Shown one piece after another: positions 39,496 to 48,439 of a DNA stretch of 64,000 nucleotides; positions within the stretch are counted from its first letter, which is position 1, and each line of letters starts with the position of its first letter. The DNA comes from Rhodanobacter sp. (GTDB lineage Bacteria; Pseudomonadota; Gammaproteobacteria; Xanthomonadales; Rhodanobacteraceae), in contig JASBTI010000016.1 in the NCBI GenBank assembly GCA_030148505.1, positions 186,001-250,000 of the forward strand. The letters run 5' to 3'. Under the pieces are notes generated by a model. It did no database searches. It was not told the origin of the DNA and was given only the letters and a program-made list of their open reading frames with translations. The position numbers and the translations under genes were made by a program.

Positions 39496-39581
39496 GAACG
39501 CCGCATTCGTCATGGCCGGCGAAACCGGTCATGACGCGCTTTACCGTGGCCGACCGTGGTCGGCCCAGTATGGCCCTCGAA

Positions 39582-39902
39582 TCAGGCGTGACCGACCACT
39601 ACTTCACTGATCTGCAGGGTGGGTACCAAGTCGGTGTAATTGGGTATGTCATCCATGATCTCCTTGGCATGCGGCGCGAAAGCTGTCTGGAACGCCTCGA
39701 CCGAGTCACAGAAAATGTGGCACATGCCGATGTAGGTCGCCGCGTCACCCGGCGCACCGCCAGCCAGCCCTCTGTCGACGGTGTAGTACAGACACGCATC
39801 GCCCATGCGTTGCTTGAGCAGCGGCATGTGCTTGTCACGGTAGTACGCATGGTCGAAGCGTGCGCCTGGGGTATTCGCGTACATCACACTGACCTTGATC
39901 AT
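39582..39902 (-). CDS. EthD family reductase
   Basis: MIKVSVMYANTPGARFDHAYYRDKHMPLLKQRMG. Confidence 0.9.
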   Translation of the reverse strand: MIKVSVMYANTPGARFDHAYYRDKHMPLLKQRMGDACLYYTVDRGLAGGAPGDAATYIGMCHIFCDSVEAFQTAFAPHAKEIMDDIPNYTDLVPTLQISEVVVGHA

Positions 39903-40025
39903 CGTGGATCTCCCACGCCCGGACGCGAGGCCCGGAAAATCGTGATGGCGGTGAACTGGCCAGCCGGAAAACGCGTCGTGGCATGACCATCCTGTGAGGG
40001 ATGAGCTTTGCGCGGAGCATCGGCC

Positions 40026-40196
40026 TTACCGTGTTGTAACCGATGCTTTTGCTGGCTTGCGATGGAACAGCCGGAACCAGAAGGTGGCTTCGGCGAGGAG
40101 GCCAAACCCTGCAAAAACCGCCATCCCGCTGGCCATGCCGACGGCGTAGACGCCCAAGGCTACCAACAGACAGCCCAGCGTAATCAGATGCCTCAT
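40026..40196 (-). CDS. Small hypothetical membrane protein (56 aa)
   Basis: Internal start MRHLITLGCLLVALGVYAVGMASGMAVFAGFGLLAEATFWFRLFHRKPAKASVTTR, two TM-like segments. Confidence 0.55.
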   Translation of the reverse strand: MRHLITLGCLLVALGVYAVGMASGMAVFAGFGLLAEATFWFRLFHRKPAKASVTTR

Positions 40197-40391
40197 GGTA
40201 CGGCTCCGTGGAAACCGGTGTGCTGAAATTCCAGGTGAGGCTGCTGTGGGCAGTCTCGGCAACGCTTCGATGCTCTCCCTCTGACCATGCGCCGTCAAGC
40301 GCGGGATAGCCTCGCCAATTCCCGGCGGCCCGGATGTTGCTGCCTGTCCCCGCCTCCCCAGGTTGCGCGGTGCGGCTTCCGTGAAAACAAC

Positions 40392-41096
40392 TCAACCGAG
40401 ACGCAGCAGCTTGCGGACTGCCGGCAGATTGCGGCGGCTGACTTCGGGGGTGCTTTCGGTGCCGTCGAGGCGGGCCAGTACGCGTCCGTCGTCGAGCGTC
40501 TTCAAGCCGAGCACACGGGATGGCGGAGCCAGGCAGTTGCGATGCAGGCGGATCCACTGGTCGGGATAGGTCTCCTCCAACTGTCGCAGGGATTCCTCGA
40601 TCAATAGCTCGCCACCGACATGCTGCACCAGAACGTATTTTTCCTCGGCCAGCAGGCAGATCACCTCAGTCAAGGCAATACGGATCGCTTCGCCGCGCAA
40701 TCGCCCATATAGCCACGCTGCCGTTTCACGCGGCGTATCGTCCAGTCGCCGCTGGGCGCGTTGCAGCGCATCGCGCAGACGTTCCAGGCGCACCGGTTTG
40801 AGCAGGTAGTCGACCGCGCCGAGCTCAAAAGCCTCCACCGCGTGACCTTCGTAGGCGGTGCAGAAAACCACCTGCGGCCGTGTCCTGTCGGCCAATCGTG
40901 CCGCCAGGCTGGTGCCGTCGAGGCCAGGCATGTTGATATCCAGCAGCAGCAGCTCGGGGTTCAGCGTGTTGATCGCCACCAGGGCGGCTTCGCCGTCGCC
41001 GATGCTGCCAACGACTTCGATGCCGTCACAGTCTTCCAGCAACGCTGCTAGCCGCGCTCTTGCCAGGGGCTCGTCGTCGACAATCAATACGCGCAT
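40392..41096 (-). CDS. LytTR-family response regulator (AlgR-like)
   Basis: MRVLIVDDEPLARARLAALLED receiver and LytTR C-terminus; paired with a LytS/AlgZ-like kinase. Confidence 0.93.
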   Translation of the reverse strand: MRVLIVDDEPLARARLAALLEDCDGIEVVGSIGDGEAALVAINTLNPELLLLDINMPGLDGTSLAARLADRTRPQVVFCTAYEGHAVEAFELGAVDYLLKPVRLERLRDALQRAQRRLDDTPRETAAWLYGRLRGEAIRIALTEVICLLAEEKYVLVQHVGGELLIEESLRQLEETYPDQWIRLHRNCLAPPSRVLGLKTLDDGRVLARLDGTESTPEVSRRNLPAVRKLLRLG

Positions 41097-42145
41097 CAGG
41101 CGGATGCCCCGGGCAGATAAAGCCTTACCACGAAACGGTCGTCCTGGGGCCCTGCCTCGACAGTCGCCTTGGGCCCATAGCGGTAGACCACACGCTGACG
41201 CACATTGTCCAGGCCATGACCGGTACCGCCCAGAGCAGGGGTAACGGGGAGCGGGTTGACGATCTCGATGCGGATGCCGCCGCCATCGGCGTCAACACGT
41301 ATGCTGATTTCGCCACCCGCGCGCAACGGCTGGATGCCATGGCGTACGGCGTTCTCGACCAGCGGTTGCAGCAGCAGCCGGGGCAACGGGAAATCCTCCG
41401 GCAACGCGCACAGGTCCCGCTGCACGCGGAGGCGTTCGCCCAGCCGCAACTGCTCGATGGCCAGGTAGCGCTCGACCAGCGCCAGTTCTTCGGCCAGCGT
41501 GCCGTCGCCGGTGTCGTGCTGGCCCAGCGCGGCACGAAACAGTTCGGATAGATCTTCAACCGTGCGCTCCGCGGCGGTGGGGTCGACCCGGATCAGCGCG
41601 GCCACGGTATTCATGCTGTTGAACAGAAAATGCGGGCGGATCCGTGCCTGCAATGCTTCGACCTGGGCACGGGCGACCGCGGAAAGGCGCATCTGCCACT
41701 GCGTCAGCACGTAGAAATAGCGCAGCATAGCCGCGCCGAGGAGGGCCGCGATGATCACGTTGTCGCGTACAAAACCCAGCATGCTGGTATCGATCAACTG
41801 CATTTTCAGCGCCACGTCGAACCAGCGCGCCAGCGCACTGGCGACGGCGACGATCAGCACGATCAGCAACCACACGCCGACATACGGCAGGTGCGCCGGC
41901 AGGCGCTGCAGCCGCGGGCGCAGCTTGCATGCACTGACCGCGATCACCAGGATCAACCAGGTTACGAACAGCATGCTGACGCTGTAGGCGGGCCAGTCAT
42001 GGGTGCTGTCGCGCGCCAGCCACATCACCGTAGTCGTCAGTGCGCCGATCATGAACAGTGCGAATAGCTCCGGCAACCGGCAGAAATCCGGCAGCGGACT
42101 GCGTTCGGTGCGGCGCGAGCCGCGGGCGGCAGAAGGGACGCGCAT
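41096..42145 (-). CDS. LytS/AlgZ (FimS)-type sensor histidine kinase
   Basis: LQARIRPHFLFNSMNTVAALIRVDPTAAERTVEDLSELFRAAL, LLLQPLVENAVRHGI; overlaps the regulator start. Confidence 0.93.
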   Translation of the reverse strand: MRVPSAARGSRRTERSPLPDFCRLPELFALFMIGALTTTVMWLARDSTHDWPAYSVSMLFVTWLILVIAVSACKLRPRLQRLPAHLPYVGVWLLIVLIVAVASALARWFDVALKMQLIDTSMLGFVRDNVIIAALLGAAMLRYFYVLTQWQMRLSAVARAQVEALQARIRPHFLFNSMNTVAALIRVDPTAAERTVEDLSELFRAALGQHDTGDGTLAEELALVERYLAIEQLRLGERLRVQRDLCALPEDFPLPRLLLQPLVENAVRHGIQPLRAGGEISIRVDADGGGIRIEIVNPLPVTPALGGTGHGLDNVRQRVVYRYGPKATVEAGPQDDRFVVRLYLPGASA

Positions 42146-42176
42146 AAGACTAAGTATGCCGCATGCGCGAGCGGGA

Positions 42177-42854
42177 TCAGGAGGGCATGAACGGTTTCAA
42201 CCGTTGACCAAGCCAGCCACGCAGTGCGGCGATCTCCTCGGCGCAGACGGCGTGTGCCATCGGATAGGTATGCCAGTCCACCGCATAACCCAGCGATTGC
42301 AGAAGCTCGCGTGATTCCATACCGCGCTGCAGCGCCACCACCGGATCCGCGGTGCCATGGCCCCAAAAGATGGGCGTAGTGGCATTCGCCGTGCTGCGCT
42401 CGCTGGCGAGCGTGGCCGGCAAGGGCAGGTAGGTCGACAGTGCCACGATGCCAGCCAGTTTATCGGCGTGGCGCAGGCCGCCGGCCAGCGCGATCGCGCC
42501 GCCTTGGGAGAAGCCGGCCAGCACGATTCGCTCGCTGGGCACGCCGCGGCTGTGCTCGCGGGCGATCAAGGTCTCCAGCTCGCCGATCGAGGCGCGCATG
42601 CCGACTTCGTCCTGCCGCGCATTGAGGTCGAACGCGGCGATGTCGTACCAGGCGCGCATCGACATGCCATTGTTGATGGTTACCGGCCGCACCGGTGCGT
42701 GGGGAAACACGAAGCGCAAGGGTGGCCATGCCTGGTCCACCAATTCCGGCACGATCGGTGCGAAATCGTGGCCATCGGCGCCCAACCCATGCAGCCAGAT
42801 GATGCTGCAAACAGGGTGAGTGGCGGTTTCGTGTTCGATGGCGGGAAGGGTCAT
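42177..42854 (-). CDS. Phospholipase/carboxylesterase family alpha/beta hydrolase
   Basis: IIWLHGLGADGHDFAPIVPEL, VLAGFSQGGAIAL. Confidence 0.93.
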   Translation of the reverse strand: MTLPAIEHETATHPVCSIIWLHGLGADGHDFAPIVPELVDQAWPPLRFVFPHAPVRPVTINNGMSMRAWYDIAAFDLNARQDEVGMRASIGELETLIAREHSRGVPSERIVLAGFSQGGAIALAGGLRHADKLAGIVALSTYLPLPATLASERSTANATTPIFWGHGTADPVVALQRGMESRELLQSLGYAVDWHTYPMAHAVCAEEIAALRGWLGQRLKPFMPS

Positions 42855-42906
42855 GCGCGGGGTCCGTTGTGGGTGAGAGGGTGGTGCTCCTGACGTGGCA
42901 GCTTGC

Positions 42907-45081
42907 TCATTCCGTGGCGTCCGGCAGGCCCAGCTCGTGAGCAAAGAAAGTCAGCATGATGGCGGTATTGCCGACGCGCTGACTGAAGGGGGCGCCGATG
43001 CCGTGACCCGCGTTCATCCGTGTCAGCAGCAGGATCGGTCGCGTTGACGAGGTCGCGTTTTGCAGGGCCGCGGCGAACTTGCGTGATTGCCACGGCGCCA
43101 CCCGCGGGTCGTTGGCGCCGGTGGTCATCAGCACCGCCGGGTAGGCGGTGCGCGGTTTCACGTTCTGCAGCGGCGAGTAGGCCAGGGTCGCTTTGAATTG
43201 CGCCGGATCGCCAACGCTGCCGTATTCGCTCACATTGTAGGCACCGTTGTCGAAGTGGGTCTCGTGGCGAATCATGTCGTAGATGCCGACCATCGATACC
43301 ACCGCGCGGTAATCCCCGGGATGCTGCACCAGCGAGGCGCCCATCAGCAGGCCACCGTTGCTGCCGCCGAGGATGCCTAGGTGCGCGCGGTCGGTCCAGC
43401 GACTGCGGAACAGCGCCAGGGTAGCGGCGTGGAAATCGTCGAACACCGTCTGCTTGTGCAACTTCTGGCCTTGCGCATGCCACACCTCGCCATCCTCGTT
43501 GCCACCGCGAATGTTGGCGAAGGCAAGTACGCCGCCCCGCTCCAACCAGGCCAGCTCGGCGCCGACGAAGTGGGGGCGGATCGGAATGTCGAAGCCGCCG
43601 TAGCTGTACAGAATGGTCGGCTGCCGACCGTCGCGGGTAACACCACGCAGTGACAGCACGGTCACCGGAATCCGCGTGCCGTCCTTCGACACGCCGTTGA
43701 GCCGGTGCGTTTCGATACCCGAATAGTCGGCGGCCGGCTGCACCTGGAACACGGTTTTCAGCACGCCCGATCGTGCGTCGTACGCGGCCCAGCGCGAGGG
43801 ATTCGTCCAGCCGCTGTAGCCGATAAGCGCGTGAGGCGATCCTTGCTCGGAGGCGATGCCGGTTATCGCGATGCCCCTGGCCGGCAGCGGCAACCGGCGC
43901 ACGAATTGGGCACGCGCCAGCCTGGGTGAGGCACGGTATTGGTCCACCCACCAGTCCGGGCCCCAGCTGCGCACCACCAGGAAACCATTGGCGATCGGGG
44001 CGATCCTTTGCACGGCCCCCCGTTGCTGCGCAAGCAGGGTTCGCGCGACACCATCGGCGCCGATGCGCAGCAGCTTGCCCTGTGGCGCACCGGCAAAACT
44101 GACCACGACGAGCTGCTGGCCGACCCATGCGGCGCTGCGCACGTTGGCATCGTGGCCGATCATCTTTTTCCATTGCGTGCCATCGCGCAGATAGAGCTCG
44201 GCCGGCCCGCCATCGCCGATATTGGCCAGCACGGCAAGCCGATGCGCGCCGGCTGAGCTGAGCAGGCGATACTCGGCCACCCGCGAATAGTGCTGGCCAA
44301 AGACTGCCCGGTCCGCCGTCGCCGCGTGTCCCAGGACGTGGTGCACCAAGGTGGCGTTGAATGGCTGCACGGATTCGCCAGGGGGCGGCGGCGCAAAGCG
44401 CGCATAGGTGAAGCCTTGTTCATCGGCGTCCCAGGCCAGCGCCGGCGGGGTGGTACCGCCCCCGGCCCACGGCAAGGTATCGGGCAGCAACGTGCCGCTG
44501 GCCACATCGAGGACGTGGATGGTGGTCAGCTCGCTGCCGCCCTCGGCCGTGCCGTAGGCCAGGTAGCGGCCGTGAGGCGATGGCCAGTAGGCGGTAATCG
44601 CGGTGTTGCCCTGCTCGGCATCCAGATCCACCAGCACCCGTGGCTTGCCGTTGGGCCACGCCTGCGCCATCAGCTGCGGTTGCGGTTGTGGCGGGGTTTC
44701 TTGCAGGTAGAACAAGGTGCCGCCGGCTAGCCGTGGCGAAGAGCGCGTCGTCGACGTGATGGCCAGTTGCCGCACGCGGGCAGCGATTGTGGTGCCTTCC
44801 GGGATCGCCGCCAGCACGCTTTCCGTGTAGGTGTTTTGCGCATTGATCCATTGCTGTACCGCCGGATTGTGCGCATTTTCCAGCCAGCGATAAGGGTCGC
44901 TCACGGTAATCCCGTGAAGGCGACTGGATGCCGCATGTTTCGGTGTGGCTGGTGGAAGCGTGCGCGCCGGACCGATCAGCGACACCTCCGGTTTGGTCCC
45001 GTTCTGCTGAGGCAGTAATTGGCTTGCGTGTCCGGCCCATGAAGCCAGTAGCACGATGGCAAGAACAAGCAGACTGCGCAT
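42907..45081 (-). CDS. Secreted S9 family prolyl oligopeptidase
   Basis: DPYRWLENAHNPAVQQWINAQN, YSYGGFDIPIRPHF, GGSNGGLLMGASLVQHPGDYRAVV, GHGIGAP; N-terminal signal peptide. Confidence 0.94.
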   Translation of the reverse strand: MRSLLVLAIVLLASWAGHASQLLPQQNGTKPEVSLIGPARTLPPATPKHAASSRLHGITVSDPYRWLENAHNPAVQQWINAQNTYTESVLAAIPEGTTIAARVRQLAITSTTRSSPRLAGGTLFYLQETPPQPQPQLMAQAWPNGKPRVLVDLDAEQGNTAITAYWPSPHGRYLAYGTAEGGSELTTIHVLDVASGTLLPDTLPWAGGGTTPPALAWDADEQGFTYARFAPPPPGESVQPFNATLVHHVLGHAATADRAVFGQHYSRVAEYRLLSSAGAHRLAVLANIGDGGPAELYLRDGTQWKKMIGHDANVRSAAWVGQQLVVVSFAGAPQGKLLRIGADGVARTLLAQQRGAVQRIAPIANGFLVVRSWGPDWWVDQYRASPRLARAQFVRRLPLPARGIAITGIASEQGSPHALIGYSGWTNPSRWAAYDARSGVLKTVFQVQPAADYSGIETHRLNGVSKDGTRIPVTVLSLRGVTRDGRQPTILYSYGGFDIPIRPHFVGAELAWLERGGVLAFANIRGGNEDGEVWHAQGQKLHKQTVFDDFHAATLALFRSRWTDRAHLGILGGSNGGLLMGASLVQHPGDYRAVVSMVGIYDMIRHETHFDNGAYNVSEYGSVGDPAQFKATLAYSPLQNVKPRTAYPAVLMTTGANDPRVAPWQSRKFAAALQNATSSTRPILLLTRMNAGHGIGAPFSQRVGNTAIMLTFFAHELGLPDATE

Positions 45082-45242
45082 GACCGACCGTCCGGTAATC
45101 AATCGAAGCTGCAGGGTAACCCCCGCGCGTGTCGCGTGCATCCGCCGATCGCGGTCCCTCATCGCTGGCTGCCCTGGTGTGAAACGGCCGGGAAAGAAAA
45201 CCCGCGCAGGATATTCGATTGGACGTATCGATATGCTGCACC

Positions 45243-46367
45243 ATGACCGCCATGCCTGACTTTCCCCACCTCTGGTCTTATCTGATTGCTTGGCTCAGCG
45301 ACCACGCGGTGGTCCCACTGCTGGCCTTGCTGCACGTCAACGGTCTGGCCGGCGACCCGCGGCAAATTGCCGAGGCGCTGCTGATTGCAGCCGTGCAGGT
45401 GTCGATCATCGGCCTCGTCTTCCGCCCGCTGGAAAGCTGGGTGCCAGCCGAGCACTGGAGCGATCGTCGGCTGACCCGGGTCGATCGCAACTACACGTTA
45501 CTGATGCTGCTCGGCATCTTTCCGCTGTTCACCTATCTGGTGCTCACCCCATTCAGCCACCTGTTTGGCGGTACCGATGCGAACACCAGCAGCAGTTCGC
45601 CGCTGGCGATCAGCCATCTGATCCCGTGGTTCAACCATCACCCGCTGCTGCTGTTCCTGTTCTATTACGTGATCTACGATTTCGTCTACTACTGGATGCA
45701 TCGCACCCAGCATGCAATCCCATGGTGGTGGGCGTTGCACAGCATGCATCACAGCCAGCGCCAGATGAGTTGCTGGACCAACGACCGTGGCAGCTTGGTG
45801 GACGGCTTCATCCAGTCGATGATCCTGGCCGTGGTCGGTCTGGTGATAGGGGTGCAGCCGGACGAGTTCGCCTGGTTGATGCTGCTCGGAGAGTTGGCGC
45901 AGAATTTTTCGCATGCCAACGTGCGAATCGGGTTCGGCCGGGCGTTCGAGCGGGTGTTTGTCGATCCCAAGTTTCACCGCCTGCATCACATGCTGGTCGA
46001 TCCGCAGCGGCCGAGCCTGCACAACTGCAACTACGGGCAAGTGTTTACGGTGTGGGACGTGTTGTTCGGCACCGCGTTGTACGGCGAGGCGCCAAGACCC
46101 ACCGGCGTAGGTGATCCGATCGTCGATGCCGACAACAACTACGGCCTGATTGGCCTGCATTGGGCGGCGCTGAAGCGCTTCTGGGGCGCGGTCTGGTGTC
46201 GGGCCGGCTGGATCCCGGGCGAGGTGGCGTTTGGCGAGGACTACCGGCCGGTTCCGGTCAGCCAGCTTGACCTGCATACGTTCGTCCACGCCGCCCCGAT
46301 GGACACGGCTGCCGAGGCGGCCCCGCCTCCAGTCCATGCCGCCTCGGGGGAAGAGGTGCCGGGTTGA
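45243..46367 (+). CDS. Sterol desaturase/fatty acid hydroxylase family membrane protein
   Basis: Histidine motifs YYWMHRTQHAIPWWWALHSMHHSQRQM and FHRLHHMLVDP. Confidence 0.93.
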   Translation: MTAMPDFPHLWSYLIAWLSDHAVVPLLALLHVNGLAGDPRQIAEALLIAAVQVSIIGLVFRPLESWVPAEHWSDRRLTRVDRNYTLLMLLGIFPLFTYLVLTPFSHLFGGTDANTSSSSPLAISHLIPWFNHHPLLLFLFYYVIYDFVYYWMHRTQHAIPWWWALHSMHHSQRQMSCWTNDRGSLVDGFIQSMILAVVGLVIGVQPDEFAWLMLLGELAQNFSHANVRIGFGRAFERVFVDPKFHRLHHMLVDPQRPSLHNCNYGQVFTVWDVLFGTALYGEAPRPTGVGDPIVDADNNYGLIGLHWAALKRFWGAVWCRAGWIPGEVAFGEDYRPVPVSQLDLHTFVHAAPMDTAAEAAPPPVHAASGEEVPG

Positions 46368-46405
46368 TGCGTTGAGGGGTGAACCGCGGCCCCCGGGCGG
46401 CGCGA

Positions 46406-47371
46406 CTACCAGGGCAGCGCCCGTAGGTCGACGTTGCCGCCGGTAAGCACGACCCCGACCCGCCGACCGGCGAACTGCGCGGGCTTTTTCAACAGCGCCG
46501 CCATAACCGTAGCGCTGGAGACTTCCACCACCATTTTCAGCTCGGACCAGAGCAATTGCATCGCCGCAATCGCTTCGCGGTCGCTGACGGTAATGACTTG
46601 CACATGATGCTGGCGCAAGGCGTCGAAGTTGGACGCACCAATCAACGCGCGCAATCCATCGCACAGCGTGTCGGGTACCATCGAGTGGAGGCGTGCACCC
46701 TGCGCCAGCGATTGCGCCGCATCGTCGGCGCCTTGCGGTTCGGCACCGAACAACATCAGCGCCGGGTTGAGTGCATGCGCCACGATGGCTGTGCCACTGG
46801 CCAATCCACCGCCACCGATCGGGGTGATCAAGCTGTCCAGCCCTTCGGCCTGGCGCAGCAGTTCGAGCGCAACTGTGCCCTGACCGGCCATCACCTCGGT
46901 GTTGGCATACGGGTGAATCAGTACCGCGCCGGTACGCTGCTGCACCTCGGCGGCAGTCTGTTCGCGTGCCGCCTGGGTGGGGGCGCAGCGATGCAGAATC
47001 GCACCTGCATGCTGGATCGCCGCGACCTTTGCCTGCACGGCTCCCTCAGGAATCACCACGTGAGCGCTGATTCCGCGGGTGGCGGCGGCCAGCGCCAGGG
47101 CATTGCCGTGGTTGCCGGAGGAATGCGTAACCACGCCGTTTGCGGCCTGCGCCTCGCTCAACGCCCATACCGCATTGCAGGCCCCGCGAAACTTGAAGGC
47201 GCCTCCGCGCTGCAGGTTTTCGCATTTGAAGTGCAGCTCGGCGCCGCTCAGCGCGTCCAGCGTTGCACTGCGCAATACCGGTGTCACCTGGGCGTGCGGC
47301 GCGATGCGTGCGGCAGCATCGCGAATTTGTCCGATGGCTGGCAGCGCAGCATCGTTCTCCGGCAGCTTCAT
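46406..47371 (-). CDS. Threonine/serine dehydratase (PLP-dependent)
   Basis: LHFKCENLQRGGAFKFRGACNAVWAL, THSSGNHGNALALAA, PIGGGGLASGTA. Confidence 0.94.
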   Translation of the reverse strand: MKLPENDAALPAIGQIRDAAARIAPHAQVTPVLRSATLDALSGAELHFKCENLQRGGAFKFRGACNAVWALSEAQAANGVVTHSSGNHGNALALAAATRGISAHVVIPEGAVQAKVAAIQHAGAILHRCAPTQAAREQTAAEVQQRTGAVLIHPYANTEVMAGQGTVALELLRQAEGLDSLITPIGGGGLASGTAIVAHALNPALMLFGAEPQGADDAAQSLAQGARLHSMVPDTLCDGLRALIGASNFDALRQHHVQVITVSDREAIAAMQLLWSELKMVVEVSSATVMAALLKKPAQFAGRRVGVVLTGGNVDLRALPW

Positions 47372-48366
47372 GAGGGGTCGACCTCCACGCCACAGCGGAA
47401 TCGACGTTCAGCACCGGGCAACAGGCGAATCGCCGTTGTGCAATCAGGTCGATTGAACGCATCGGCCATGCATTCCATCGGCTCCAGCGCGACCGCGCGC
47501 CGCGCATCCCGGCTCACCGTGTCCGCGGTAAACGCATGCATCACCCCGCGCTCTTGCCATACCGCGATGCCTAGCCCGCTGACGGGGTCGTGCAGTCGCG
47601 TGCGGATACGCCCGTCGGGATCGGCACCGAGCTCGCAGTATTCCTGATCGATGATGGCGTCGCCGATGCGCCGCGGTGCGCGAAAATCCAGCGCCGGGAC
47701 ATGGTCCAGCGATACGTAAGCGGCTTGATCGGCAAGCGGGATAAGGTCGGCGTCGGTACGAATAACGGTCTGCGCCGGAATCTGCAGCTGCCAGTCCTCG
47801 ATGCCGCCAGCGGCCAGGCGGAAATAGGGATGCCATCCGAAAAAGCATGGTGCCGCCTCGTTGCCGACGTTGCGCATCAGCGCTTCCAGGGTCATCCCCT
47901 GGGCGTCCAGGGTGAAGCGGACGCTGAGGTCGACCGCATGCGGATAGCCCGGCTGTGGGCGGATCGCTGCGCTGCTGAGCATGACGCTGGCGCCGTCATT
48001 GTCGGCGAGCAGCGAGTCGACGGCAAAGTCCACATCGCGCACGAAACCGTGCCGGCTGGCCCGCTGGGTATCGTTTACGCCCGGTTGCAGGTCCTGCGAT
48101 TGGCCGTCGAAGCGATAGCGCGCATCACCGATACGCCCGGCAAAAGGCACCATGATGGCAAAGCGGGAGCCGGGTCGGCGGAGGACTTCGTCGGCGTTTC
48201 GGTAGCCGTCGGCAAGATCGTGCACGACACCATGTCGCACCACCTCGAAACCGAGCACGGCAGCGCCATGCCGCGCAATACGCAGTCGTCGTCGGCTGGC
48301 CGTATCGTTCAGCACCACGATCTCCTGCTTCCCCCACCAGGTCGACTCTGCCGCGTAGCGCGTCAT
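47368..48366 (-). CDS. Aldose 1-epimerase family protein
   Basis: PCFFGWHPYFRLAAGGIEDWQLQIPA; galactose mutarotase-like. Confidence 0.88.
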   Translation of the reverse strand: MTRYAAESTWWGKQEIVVLNDTASRRRLRIARHGAAVLGFEVVRHGVVHDLADGYRNADEVLRRPGSRFAIMVPFAGRIGDARYRFDGQSQDLQPGVNDTQRASRHGFVRDVDFAVDSLLADNDGASVMLSSAAIRPQPGYPHAVDLSVRFTLDAQGMTLEALMRNVGNEAAPCFFGWHPYFRLAAGGIEDWQLQIPAQTVIRTDADLIPLADQAAYVSLDHVPALDFRAPRRIGDAIIDQEYCELGADPDGRIRTRLHDPVSGLGIAVWQERGVMHAFTADTVSRDARRAVALEPMECMADAFNRPDCTTAIRLLPGAERRFRCGVEVDPS

Positions 48367-48439
48367 CCGATTTTCCTGCGATTGAAAGTCTGCATGTTAG
48401 CCTGACCCACCCCCATTTCCAGCGTTGTCCGTTGTTGCC